From positions 47,354 to 111,353 of the forward strand of contig CAKRZE010000007.1 in the NCBI GenBank assembly GCA_934432725.1: DNA of 64,000 nucleotides, read 5' to 3'. Of the stretch, positions 53,695 to 61,542 are shown one piece after another. The number at the start of each line of letters is the position of its first letter. Position 1 is the stretch's first letter. Origin of the DNA: an uncultured Eubacteriales bacterium. Its GTDB lineage: Bacteria > Bacillota > Clostridia > Oscillospirales > CAG-272. A program made the translations under genes and the position numbers. The notes beneath the pieces were generated by a model. That model was not told the origin of the DNA and made no database searches. It worked only from the letters and a program-made list of their open reading frames with translations.

Positions 53695-55014
53695 ATGGAA
53701 AATAAGTATACTGCCGTGGTGATCGGCGGGGGACCGGGCGGATATGTCTGCGCGATCCGTCTTGCTCAGCTCGGCGTGAAAACCGCCCTCATTGAGCGTG
53801 ACAAGGTCGGCGGGACCTGCCTCAACCGCGGATGCATCCCGACCAAGAGCCTTTTGCAGTCCGCAAAGGTGTACAAGACCGCAAAGGAAGCCGATATGTT
53901 CGGTATTTCCTGCGGCGAGGTGACTTACGATTATGCGAAAATCGCCGCACGCAAGGACGCGGTTGTGTCTCAGCTCCGCCGCGGTGTCGAGGGACTGGTC
54001 AAGGGCAACCATGCGGACCTGATCACGGGCGAGGCGTCCTTCCTGGACGCACATACCCTGAAGGTGGGCGACAGGACGGTTTCCTTTGAGTATGCCGTCA
54101 TTGCATCCGGCTCCCGTCCTGCCAATCTCGGCATGGGCGGCATTGATTCCGACGGATTTCTGGAGCTTGACAAGCTGCCGAAGAGTGCGGCAATCGTCGG
54201 CTCCGGCGTGATCGGAATGGAATTCTGCACGGTGCTGAACACACTCGGAATCCCGGTCGATATGTACGATGTGGCTCCCGAAATTCTTCCCGGAACCGAT
54301 GCGGATATCGCTGCCGCTCTGCGCACCGATATGGAAAAGCGCGGGGTCAGGTTCCATCTGGGGCAGAAATTCGATAAGGACAGCTGCAAGGCGGAGCTGA
54401 TCGTGACCGCGGTCGGACGCCGCCCCAACACAGAAGAGCTGAAGCCGGAGGCTGCGGGCGTGAAAAAGAACGAGCGCGGCTATATCCCGGTTGATGACTT
54501 CTGCCGAACAAATGTCCCCAACATTTTTGCAATCGGAGACGTGAACGGACGCGTGATGCTGGCGCACGCTGCCTCTGCACAGGGCGATGCCGTTGCGGAG
54601 ACGATCGCTTCCGGCAAGGACAAAAAGGCGGAAATGAAGACGATTCCGTCCTGCATCTTTACGGATCCCGAAATCGCTTTGATCGGTTATTCCGAGGAAA
54701 AGGCGAAGGAGCTCGGCTATGACGTGATTACCGGCGTGTTCTACGCGGCGGGCAACGGTAAGTCGATGATTGCGGGAGAGACAAAGGGCTTTGTCAAGGT
54801 CGTGGCGGACAGAAGAACCCATGAGGTGCTTGGTCTGCGTCTGTTCTGCGGTCATGCAACCGACCTTATCGGCGAGGGCATTGCCGCAATCAAGCTGGAG
54901 AGCACGCTTGAGGAGATCGCAGCCGCTGTTCACCCGCATCCTACCGTGAACGAAATGATTATGGAGGCATTCCATGACGCATTGGGATGCTGCGCGCATA
55001 AAATCAAACGATAA
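53695..55014 (+). CDS. lpdA: Dihydrolipoamide dehydrogenase (E3)
   Basis: 439 aa, slightly short for E3 (usually 460-475). FAD site VVIGGGPGGYVCAIRLAQLG, redox-active disulfide GGTCLNRGCIPTKSL, NAD site AIVGSGVIGMEFC, second FAD motif NIFAIGDVNGRVMLAHAASAQG and the C-terminal His-Glu motif HPHPTVNEMI. Reoxidises the lipoyl arms of the E2 upstream. Start ATG 53695 after GGAGAG; the open frame upstream is not homologous. Residues 240-260 show a shortened NAD-domain loop. Confidence 0.93.
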   Translation: MENKYTAVVIGGGPGGYVCAIRLAQLGVKTALIERDKVGGTCLNRGCIPTKSLLQSAKVYKTAKEADMFGISCGEVTYDYAKIAARKDAVVSQLRRGVEGLVKGNHADLITGEASFLDAHTLKVGDRTVSFEYAVIASGSRPANLGMGGIDSDGFLELDKLPKSAAIVGSGVIGMEFCTVLNTLGIPVDMYDVAPEILPGTDADIAAALRTDMEKRGVRFHLGQKFDKDSCKAELIVTAVGRRPNTEELKPEAAGVKKNERGYIPVDDFCRTNVPNIFAIGDVNGRVMLAHAASAQGDAVAETIASGKDKKAEMKTIPSCIFTDPEIALIGYSEEKAKELGYDVITGVFYAAGNGKSMIAGETKGFVKVVADRRTHEVLGLRLFCGHATDLIGEGIAAIKLESTLEEIAAAVHPHPTVNEMIMEAFHDALGCCAHKIKR

Positions 55015-55039
55015 TTGACTGAATAAGGAGAACAGGAAT

Positions 55040-55468
55040 ATGGCAGACGAAAAAAAGCTTCCGTATCTGGTTGTTGACGTGGCACGTGTGAAGCCGATGG
55101 TTTGCGGACCGGAATATGAGTCACGGATGATCCTTGACCATGTGATTACGGGTCGTGAGGGGGTCATTCAGATCAACCACGGCACCGTATCTCCCCGCAG
55201 CGCACTCGGCGGCGCAACGCATGAGGAGGATGAAATTTATTACATCCTCAGCGGACACGGCAAGTGCAGACTGGATGACGATGTGGTAGAGGTTCATCCG
55301 AATGAAGTAATCTTCATTCCGAAGGGAACGTTCCATGCGCTGGACAACAGCGATTCCGATGAGAAGATGGAAATTCTGACCTTCTGGAAGGATTACCGCT
55401 TCAACGATGCATATGAAACAAGAATGAAGCTGTGGGGCAAGTCCTTCAAGACGATCGACGAGGACTGA
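55040..55468 (+). CDS. Small single-domain cupin
   Basis: 142 aa. One cupin barrel with metal-binding motif 1 GATHEEDEIYYILSGHG and motif 2 FIPKGTFHALDN. Small cupins of this type include sugar isomerases, epimerases and regulatory binders. Its place 25 bp after lpdA, with AAGGAG 9 bases before the ATG, makes it the last gene of the metabolic block. The role is not readable; a sugar isomerase or lyase step is the contextual guess. Confidence 0.72.
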   Translation: MADEKKLPYLVVDVARVKPMVCGPEYESRMILDHVITGREGVIQINHGTVSPRSALGGATHEEDEIYYILSGHGKCRLDDDVVEVHPNEVIFIPKGTFHALDNSDSDEKMEILTFWKDYRFNDAYETRMKLWGKSFKTIDED

Positions 55469-55732
55469 GCTTTCTCTGAACCGGGGCTGCCGTTTTGCGG
55501 CGGCTCCGCTTTTTTTCGCTTGAAAAACAGCGGCTCTGCAGGCGGTCCGGGGAGGGCTTTTGCCGCCGTTTCAAACGGGGCGAGGCTGCCCTGTGTCCAA
55601 GCCGTTTTGCGGACAGGGAGAAAGGCGTATTCGCGGGATATTGCAGCGGCTGCTTTTTGCGGGATCCGGTTGGAAAGCAGGGGGCTTTTGCGACGGGAGG
55701 GGCAATCCTTTTGCCTGCTCTTCACAAAACAC

Positions 55733-55761
55733 TTGCATTATTTTCGCCAAGGTGTTACAAT
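55733..55761 (+). promoter_or_regulatory. Sigma-A promoter of yqeG
   Basis: TTGCAT, 17-bp spacer, TACAAT; leader about 75 nt. A TCCTGC/GCAGGA stem (55797-55819) lies in the leader before the SD. Bases 55469-55732 show no gene. Confidence 0.7.
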
Positions 55762-55843
55762 AATCAAAGAGACACGACAAAACCACAGAAAATGCTCCTG
55801 CAACGGTTTTTTCGCAGGATTCGGAAAAAGGAACTGCACGCCT

Positions 55844-56353
55844 ATGCTATTCGACCGGTATTTTATGCCCGATCTGTATCTGCCCGATATTTACGGGATT
55901 ACACCCGGGATGCTCCGCGAAAAAGGAATTCATGCCCTGATCATGGATATTGACAATACGATGGTGACCTATGACGATCCGGAACCGACACCGCGCCTGG
56001 ATGTATGGCTTGCCGCAATGCTGAAAAACGGTATTCGGATCGCGCTTGTTTCCAACAACAGCAGCGAAGAGCGGGTTCGTGTTTTTAATCGCAGGCTTGG
56101 GTTTTATGCGACGGCAAACAGCAAAAAGCCTCTGCGTGCGCCGATGAAAAAAGCGCTGGCTTACATGAAGGCGCAGCCTGCGGAAACGGCGGTGGTTGGC
56201 GATCAGATCTTTACGGATATATTTGCCGGAAAGCGGATGGGAATCTATTCGATTCTGGTGAAGCCGATCCGGGACAAGACCAATTTGTTTTTCCGGGTCA
56301 AGCGAAGGCTTGAGGCGCCCGTTCTGCGGCGCTACAAAAAGAAGAACGGATAG
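55844..56353 (+). CDS. yqeG: YqeG-family HAD phosphatase
   Basis: 169 aa HAD-superfamily III-A protein. Start ATG 55844, 10 bases after AAAAAGGA. Nucleophile motif ALIMDIDNTMV (DxDxT), motif II ALVSNNSSEERV, motif III region KKPLRAPMKKAL and motif IV VVGDQIFTDIFAG. The N-terminal MLFDRYFMPDLYLPDIYGI is family-typical. YqeG-type proteins act on phosphatidylglycerophosphate-like or unknown phosphates. Usually followed by yqeH and aroE in Firmicutes; here it stands alone with its own promoter. Confidence 0.9.
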   Translation: MLFDRYFMPDLYLPDIYGITPGMLREKGIHALIMDIDNTMVTYDDPEPTPRLDVWLAAMLKNGIRIALVSNNSSEERVRVFNRRLGFYATANSKKPLRAPMKKALAYMKAQPAETAVVGDQIFTDIFAGKRMGIYSILVKPIRDKTNLFFRVKRRLEAPVLRRYKKKNG

Positions 56354-56886
56354 CGCGGGATGGCGCAGTGCGGACTGCATTGCATCGGGTCCTTCTCCGG
56401 GGCTTGGGAGCCTGCGAGGCGCGGATGCCGTATCCCGTGCCCGGTGCCGGTCTGCTGCATACGGCGGCAGGAACTGCTTGGAGGGTGAGGCTTCCCCGGT
56501 GCTTGCGGACGGATGCTCTGCTTTCGGAGAGTCTGCCCGGATGAAGCCGCAGATTTTTGCAGGCACGGTCGATGCCGGAGGGATGGACCCCCGGGCTGCG
56601 GGCAGATGTCCTGTCTCCGGAGGGCACCTGTCCGGGACAGAGCAGCGGACCTTTTCGCGGCTGCATCCGGTGCCGCCTTATGCGCGGTGATAATGCATTG
56701 GGGTACAGGCGGAAATTGCTCCGGCACTGTATTTCCCACCGGAAAGGCTGCGCCCCCGGCACGGAATGTCCCGGCTGCTGCGGGTGCCCTCGGGAGCCGA
56801 ACGGCATGTTTCCTGTACACCGTCCGGAGATACTTTTTGCAGACAGCTTGTTCTCCTCTGTCACTTACATGCGTTTATACTATCGG
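56354..56886. other. Gene-free interval
   Basis: About 530 bp, GC-rich, open in several frames but with no supported gene. TATACT at 56878-56883 resembles a -10, without a recognisable -35. Confidence 0.5.
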
Positions 56887-56929
56887 GAAAGGAAGCTTCT
56901 GTGCACCGCACAGAACAAACAGCACCATG
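56887..56929 (+). promoter_or_regulatory. SD-hairpin-start element of the endonuclease-IV-like gene
   Basis: GAAAGGAA (56887-56894), 8-bp stem TTCTGTGC/GCACAGAA (56897-56904 with 56908-56915, loop ACC), then 11 bases to ATG 56927. No SD lies downstream of the stem. Confidence 0.65.
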
Positions 56930-57793
56930 TACGATACACCGAAATTCGGACCGGGCGGGAACGCCGAAAACTTTTATGCGGAAGGGATGAAGCATACATG
57001 GCAGGCTCCTGCATGGCTTGCGGCACAGGGGCTTGATGCCTATGAATATCAGTGCGGAAACGGGGTGACCGGATCTTATGAAACCTTTGCAAAAATAGGC
57101 AGGGAGGCAAGGGCGCACGGGATCCTTCTGTCTCTGCACGCGCCGTACTTTATCTCGCTCTCCGGCGTCAATCCGGAAACGAGACTGAAAAGCATCGGAT
57201 ACATCAAAAAAAGCCTTGAGGCTGCCGAGGCGATGGGCGCGGACACCATCGTGATCCACACGGGCAGTGCCGGCAAGATCCCCCGCGAGGAGGCTATGAG
57301 GCTTGCGGAGGACACCCTTTGGAAAACACTGGAGGAGGTCGGGGATACTTCGGTTCATTTGGGACTTGAAACGATGGGAAAGAGGAATCAGCTCGGCACG
57401 CTGGAGGAGGTCATCACGCTCTGCTCTCTGGATCCCCGGCTGTATCCGGTTGTGGATTTCGGACATCTCAACGCGCGGGATGGCGGACATTGCTTTGATC
57501 ACGCGGATGATTACCGCCGGGTCTTTGACCGGATCGGAGAAAAGCTCGGCGCTGAACGCGCGATTCATCTCCACTGTCATTTCTCCCATATTGAATATAC
57601 CGATGCAGGGGAGAAAAAGCATCTGACCTTTGCAGATACCGTGTTCGGTCCCGAATTCGGACCGCTTGCGGAAGCGATCTGCATTGACCGGCTTGCTCCG
57701 CGGATTATCTGCGAATCTGCCGGAACCATGGCACAGGACGCGCTTTGCATGAAGAAGAGCTGGCAGAATGCAGCCGATGCCGCCTGCCGGTAA
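56927..57793 (+). CDS. Endonuclease-IV-like TIM-barrel protein
   Basis: 288 aa xylose-isomerase-like TIM barrel of the Nfo group. Metal-site residues: LLSLHAPYFISL, DTIVIHTGSAGKI, LGLETMGKRNQLGTLEE, PVVDFGHLNARDGG, IHLHCHFSHIEY and ICESAGTMAQDA. These correspond to the His/Glu/Asp three-zinc site of endonuclease IV. It may cleave DNA at abasic sites; the lower similarity around the DNA-contact loops leaves open a sugar-isomerase-like role. A 123-bp gap separates it from the DivIVA-like gene on the same strand. Confidence 0.8.
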   Translation: MYDTPKFGPGGNAENFYAEGMKHTWQAPAWLAAQGLDAYEYQCGNGVTGSYETFAKIGREARAHGILLSLHAPYFISLSGVNPETRLKSIGYIKKSLEAAEAMGADTIVIHTGSAGKIPREEAMRLAEDTLWKTLEEVGDTSVHLGLETMGKRNQLGTLEEVITLCSLDPRLYPVVDFGHLNARDGGHCFDHADDYRRVFDRIGEKLGAERAIHLHCHFSHIEYTDAGEKKHLTFADTVFGPEFGPLAEAICIDRLAPRIICESAGTMAQDALCMKKSWQNAADAACR

Positions 57794-57916
57794 TCTCCCC
57801 GCCCGGAGCGTGCTCCGGAGGTCTTCTGCACAACGCATGGACAGGCGCGGCAGCCGATATGCCGCCATACGACCGAACGGTACGAAATACCACTGTAAGA
57901 AAGGACGGTTTTCCCC

Positions 57917-58657
57917 ATGACAGACTTTGAAACAATGAAAAAATTCATGTCGCAGGTACAGTTCACCTACAAAAAGGGATGGTACCGCGAAGCGGATGTT
58001 GATACCTTTATTGACACGCTTCTCGGCATGGTGGACGAATTGAAGAAAAATGCGGCGGCTACGGAGGAAGAAAACGCCGCGCTGCACGGAAAAAACGATA
58101 CGCTTGAAAAGGAGAACGCCTCGCTGCGAGACAAGACTGTGCAGCTGGAGAGTCAGCTTCAGGCACAGGCTGCGCCGGTCGAAAAGCAGACCGACAGCGG
58201 TGAGTATGAGCAGCTCAAAGCCGAGCTTGCCGAAATGAAGCAGAAAGAGAGCGCAATTGCCGCTGTTATGGTGCAGGCGGAGCAGACCGCTTCTCAGACC
58301 ATCGCGCGCGGCAAGGCGGAGGCAGACCGTCTGATTGCCGAGGCGAAGGGCGCTTGCAGCAGTTATGCGGCGGAAGCGGCTGCGGCGCGGGAAGCTGCGA
58401 TCCGGAGCTGTGACGATGTCAGAGCGCAGCTTGCACTGCTGAACCGGGAAAAGAATGACTTTATTGCACAGATCCTCGGTCAGATGGATCATTTTACCGA
58501 GCGTCTGCATGCATTGGAGCAGGTGACGCCTGCCGCAGAACCGCAGACCTCGCCCGCATCTGCCGCAGCCGGTCAGAATGTTCCCTCCGATACGGCGCAG
58601 AGCGTGCCGCAGCAAGCCTCCGATTCCATATTCCGGAGTGATTTTGCGGAGCCGTAA
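57917..58657 (+). CDS. DivIVA-like coiled-coil protein
   Basis: 246 aa. N-terminal DivIVA motif FMSQVQFTYKKGWYREADVDTFIDTLLGMVDEL, with the conserved GYxxxxVDxFL-type pattern (here GWYREADVDTFI), then a long coiled coil to about residue 190 rich in Glu/Lys/Gln/Ala. The C-terminal 50 residues are a Pro/Ala/Ser/Gln linker ending in SDFAEP. DivIVA-type proteins recognise curved membrane at poles and septa. Start ATG 57917 after GAAAGGA. A hairpin GGCACTG/CAGTGCC follows the stop. Confidence 0.82.
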   Translation: MTDFETMKKFMSQVQFTYKKGWYREADVDTFIDTLLGMVDELKKNAAATEEENAALHGKNDTLEKENASLRDKTVQLESQLQAQAAPVEKQTDSGEYEQLKAELAEMKQKESAIAAVMVQAEQTASQTIARGKAEADRLIAEAKGACSSYAAEAAAAREAAIRSCDDVRAQLALLNREKNDFIAQILGQMDHFTERLHALEQVTPAAEPQTSPASAAAGQNVPSDTAQSVPQQASDSIFRSDFAEP

Positions 58658-58710
58658 CCGTTCGGGAAAGCGGCTTCGGAGCGGCTGTCGCTGAGCCGAA
58701 GAAAAAGGCA

Positions 58711-58741
58711 CTGTCAAAAGCGTATACTTTCGGCAGTGCCC
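58711..58741 (-). terminator. Hairpin with minus-strand T-run
   Basis: GGCACTG pairs with CAGTGCC; the minus strand continues TTTTTCTT. It would stop minus-strand transcription arriving from the NlpC/P60 gene. Confidence 0.55.
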
Positions 58742-58873
58742 GAGGTGTGTCGGTCGGCTTTGGCGTGGCTGACGCGGCTTGACCGTCTTCGTTTGTTTTG
58801 TTTATGCCTCGGAGCCTTTTGACCGGAAAATGGCTGGAACGGAGCCGCCCGAGCCAGTCTGAGGCGGCAAAAA

Positions 58874-59067
58874 GGGGATGTAAAAAACGTTTTGCGTTTT
58901 TTACATCCCCTTCGGCATTGGTCCGGACGGCTGTATGCTGCCGTGCTGCGGGGAAAGCCGAAAAACAAGGGCACAGGGGCAAAACGGTCAGGATTGCATT
59001 CAAAATGCCGGAATTCCGACCGATATTTTGAGGGGCTGTGAAAAACTCAGATGGTTTTAACAGCCCC
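58874..59067. repeat. Dispersed repeat with terminal hairpins, copy 2
   Basis: Starts with a perfect 16-bp stem GGGGATGTAAAAAACG/CGTTTTTTACATCCCC (58874-58889 with 58895-58910). Continues with the 20-mer CCCCTTCGGCATTGGTCCGG shared with copy 1, and ends with GGGGCTGT/ACAGCCCC (59032-59039 with 59060-59067). It fills part of the gene-free 58658-59332 interval between convergent genes. Confidence 0.85.
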
Positions 59068-59332
59068 TTCCTGCCGCCTTTTCCGGCGGTTCGCTTTTGG
59101 ATCGTGCTGCTTGCCGTGTCGGCATTTGCTGCCCGGACGCCGGACGGTCGGCGCTTTGACATCGGGGCATTGACCGCTTGGCTCGGATGCCGATGCCGCA
59201 GAGCATCGGCTTTTGGCGGGCTGCCCACATTTTCGGCGGCGCACCGGATTTCCGGTGCAAAACTGCCGCTTTGTGTGATCCCGGGTGCGCAGCAGATCCG
59301 TTGCTTCGGCGCGGTGCCTGCGTCCGGAGCAG

Positions 59333-60265
59333 TTACGATCCGAACAGGCTCTTCAGTACCTCGGCTGCATCCATGGACAACATTCCGTCCGGATCCGAAA
59401 GGGTCTGACGGTTCCAGCGGAACCGGGAGGCGTTAAAGTAGGAGGCGTCTCTTGTGCAGTTCGGGAATTTTGCATACCAATCCGGGTATTCCCGCTGCAT
59501 GTAACGCTCTGCCAGCCGGATCGCCTCACTGCCGTCACTGCCGTCCGGAGTCTTGGTTCCGCACAGCGATACGCCTGCCGGAGAGGAATGCAGCAGCACA
59601 CAGCTTCCGTCCTTGCAGACTCCTACGGCAATCCACACGTGCCCCTTCATGCTCATGATGTCCCCGGGCTGAAGGTCTGTTACTCTGCCGCGCGGCAGGC
59701 TGTCGCCGAAGCCGCGGTCCGCGAGCATGTCAGCCATTGCCGTGGAGGAGGTGACATAGCCATCTCCGCCGCTTTCCGTGTGCATGACGTTATAGACAAC
59801 CCAGCCGACGTATCCGGAGCAATCCAATCCGTCGTGAATCCGGTACCGTGTCTTGTCAAAATCATAAGAGGCATCCTGCTCCAGATAAAACGCACGCCAT
59901 GCGGGACTGACACCGATGGTCACTGCTTCAATCCCTGCGCCGTCATCGCTTTCGTTCCAGCCGCCGCCCCAGACATACATCGTGCTTCCGACCGGCTCCA
60001 AAGCCGTCAGCAGTAAGTTCCGGATGGTTTTCTTTCCCGGCACAGCCCGCATTGCAGAATCCTCTCCCGGCAGGGTATCGGATTCCGTCCCCGGTTCGGT
60101 TTGAATATCCGTCACTGCCGCTGTTTCCGTTGAAGGAGCGGTCTGGTTGCCTCCCGGCGCGGCGCTTCCGGTTCCGGCGGCTCCGGATTGGTGTGTTCCG
60201 CATGCACAGAGGGAAAGCCCTAAAAGCATAAGCAGCATCGCTCCGAATCTTTTTCTTCTCATCAT
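59333..60265 (-). CDS. NlpC/P60 (C40) peptidase lipoprotein
   Basis: 310 aa. ATG 60265 follows AAAAGGA by 7 bases. Signal peptide MMRRKRFGAMLLMLLGLSLCAC with a plausible lipobox LCAC. A Ser/Thr/Glu/Pro-rich linker spans residues 25-75. The NlpC/P60-like domain has the catalytic Cys149 in GLDCSGYVGW and His209 in GHVWIAVG, preceded by GDIM. It is a likely cell-wall endopeptidase cutting stem peptides. It has an insertion between Cys and the SSTAMADML helix relative to the minimal domain. Promoter at 60764-60792, about 490 nt upstream. Confidence 0.87.
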   Translation of the reverse strand: MMRRKRFGAMLLMLLGLSLCACGTHQSGAAGTGSAAPGGNQTAPSTETAAVTDIQTEPGTESDTLPGEDSAMRAVPGKKTIRNLLLTALEPVGSTMYVWGGGWNESDDGAGIEAVTIGVSPAWRAFYLEQDASYDFDKTRYRIHDGLDCSGYVGWVVYNVMHTESGGDGYVTSSTAMADMLADRGFGDSLPRGRVTDLQPGDIMSMKGHVWIAVGVCKDGSCVLLHSSPAGVSLCGTKTPDGSDGSEAIRLAERYMQREYPDWYAKFPNCTRDASYFNASRFRWNRQTLSDPDGMLSMDAAEVLKSLFGS

Positions 60266-60763
60266 GGTCATTCCTTTTGCGGGGCAGCGCGTATGGCGCC
60301 GGCTTTTCCCGCTCATCCGTTTCTTTGTTATCTGTCCGGGTTACGGTGCGGCGCAGTCTCCCGCAGGCGGCTGCGGCAGGCTTTCCGCACGGCAGATGCC
60401 GCTTTTCGTGGATGCCGCCCGACTTTTTCCGATCCCGGCGGCTCCGTCCTTCCGGCACGGCTGCGTGGAGCAGAGAAAATCCGCTTTTTGCATCTGCCTG
60501 CGCTGCGGCAGCTCCCGGGGGAATCTCCCCGGCTGCGTCCGGTTTTTCGGCTGAAGCTTCGCGGGCCGCTGCACAGCCCTGCACGCACAGCCTTTGACCG
60601 GCGGAACAAGTTTGCATTCCGCAGGCGCCCCTGCGCTGCCGTCAAGACGGAGGTTTTGCAGAAGCCCAAAGCCGTTTCTTTGGCGATGGAAGACTTTTCA
60701 GGGGGTGAACCGGGCAATCAGGTCTGTTTTGGACTGCAATAGCGGAAAAATCTGCTATTCTTC
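60266..60763 (-). other. Long leader of the NlpC/P60 gene
   Basis: Between promoter and start codon, GC-rich, no recognisable protein on either strand; a minus-strand frame continues through it but is arginine-rich and lacks homology. Confidence 0.5.
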
Positions 60764-60792
60764 AGTATAACAAAGCCTCACCGGTTTGTCAA
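60764..60792 (-). promoter_or_regulatory. Sigma-A promoter of the NlpC/P60 gene
   Basis: TTGACA (60792-60787), 17-bp spacer, TATACT (60769-60764) on the minus strand. The -35 overlaps the last codons of spmB. Confidence 0.8.
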
Positions 60793-61322
60793 CCCCAATA
60801 TAAGCGCACGATCAGGCATGCCGCAACGATGCAGAACAGCATGGTCAAAACGGCTGCGGGAACGGTATGGCGGCTTTTTCGGACGCCGACGCTTCCCAGA
60901 TAAACCGCCGTGACATAAAGCATTGTGTCGGAGGAGCCGAGAATCACCGACAGACACCTCCCGGCATAGCTGTCTGCGCCGTACATTTCCAGCATTTCAC
61001 TGGCGAGCGCCGTGGATGCGCTGCCCGAAACCGGGCGTACCAGCAAAAGCGGCGTCAGCTCTGCCGGAATTCCGACGGCGGACAGGACCGGGGACAGAAG
61101 CCCTGCCAGCCATTCCGCCGCACCGCTTGCCTGAAACATGGATACGCAGACCAGCAAGCCGAGAAGCGTCGGGAACAGCCCGAGGGAGGACTTCATTCCC
61201 TCGCGTACTCCGGCTGTGAATTCATCAAAAAGGGGCTTTTTAGAGAAGCACATGGCTGCGCCGACCAGCGTCAGAAGCAGCGGAATCACTGCTGCAGAAA
61301 TGTCTCCTGCTTTCAAAATCAA
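60789..61322 (-). CDS. spmB: Spore maturation protein B
   Basis: 177 aa nucleoside-transporter-gate (Gate) family membrane protein. Motifs FDEFTAGVREGM, LFPTLLGLLVCVSMFQASG, PVSGSASTALASEM and SSDTMLYVTAVYLGS are family-typical. SpmA/SpmB are needed for spore core dehydration. GGAGGGG lies directly before TTG 61322; TTG 61316, six bases after the SD, may be the true start, removing two residues. It is separated from spmA by 220 bp, longer than the usual overlap. Confidence 0.92.
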   Translation of the reverse strand: MILKAGDISAAVIPLLLTLVGAAMCFSKKPLFDEFTAGVREGMKSSLGLFPTLLGLLVCVSMFQASGAAEWLAGLLSPVLSAVGIPAELTPLLLVRPVSGSASTALASEMLEMYGADSYAGRCLSVILGSSDTMLYVTAVYLGSVGVRKSRHTVPAAVLTMLFCIVAACLIVRLYWG

Positions 61323-61542
61323 CCCCTCCTATGGCGCCTGCGCAGCGGGCAGGCGTGAACGGAATTCGGGAAACCGACAATTGCAATGGTTCCTGACGGA
61401 GGCATCCCGCGCCGCGCCATCGGGATCGGCGCCGTCTTGGCAAGGGCACCCCGGGAGGAAATCCCCCAAAGCCGAACGGGTTTGGGGCGCCTCCTTCCCG
61501 GCATGCCGTGCACGGACTTTTTGCGCACGCATGAACGGGGGC

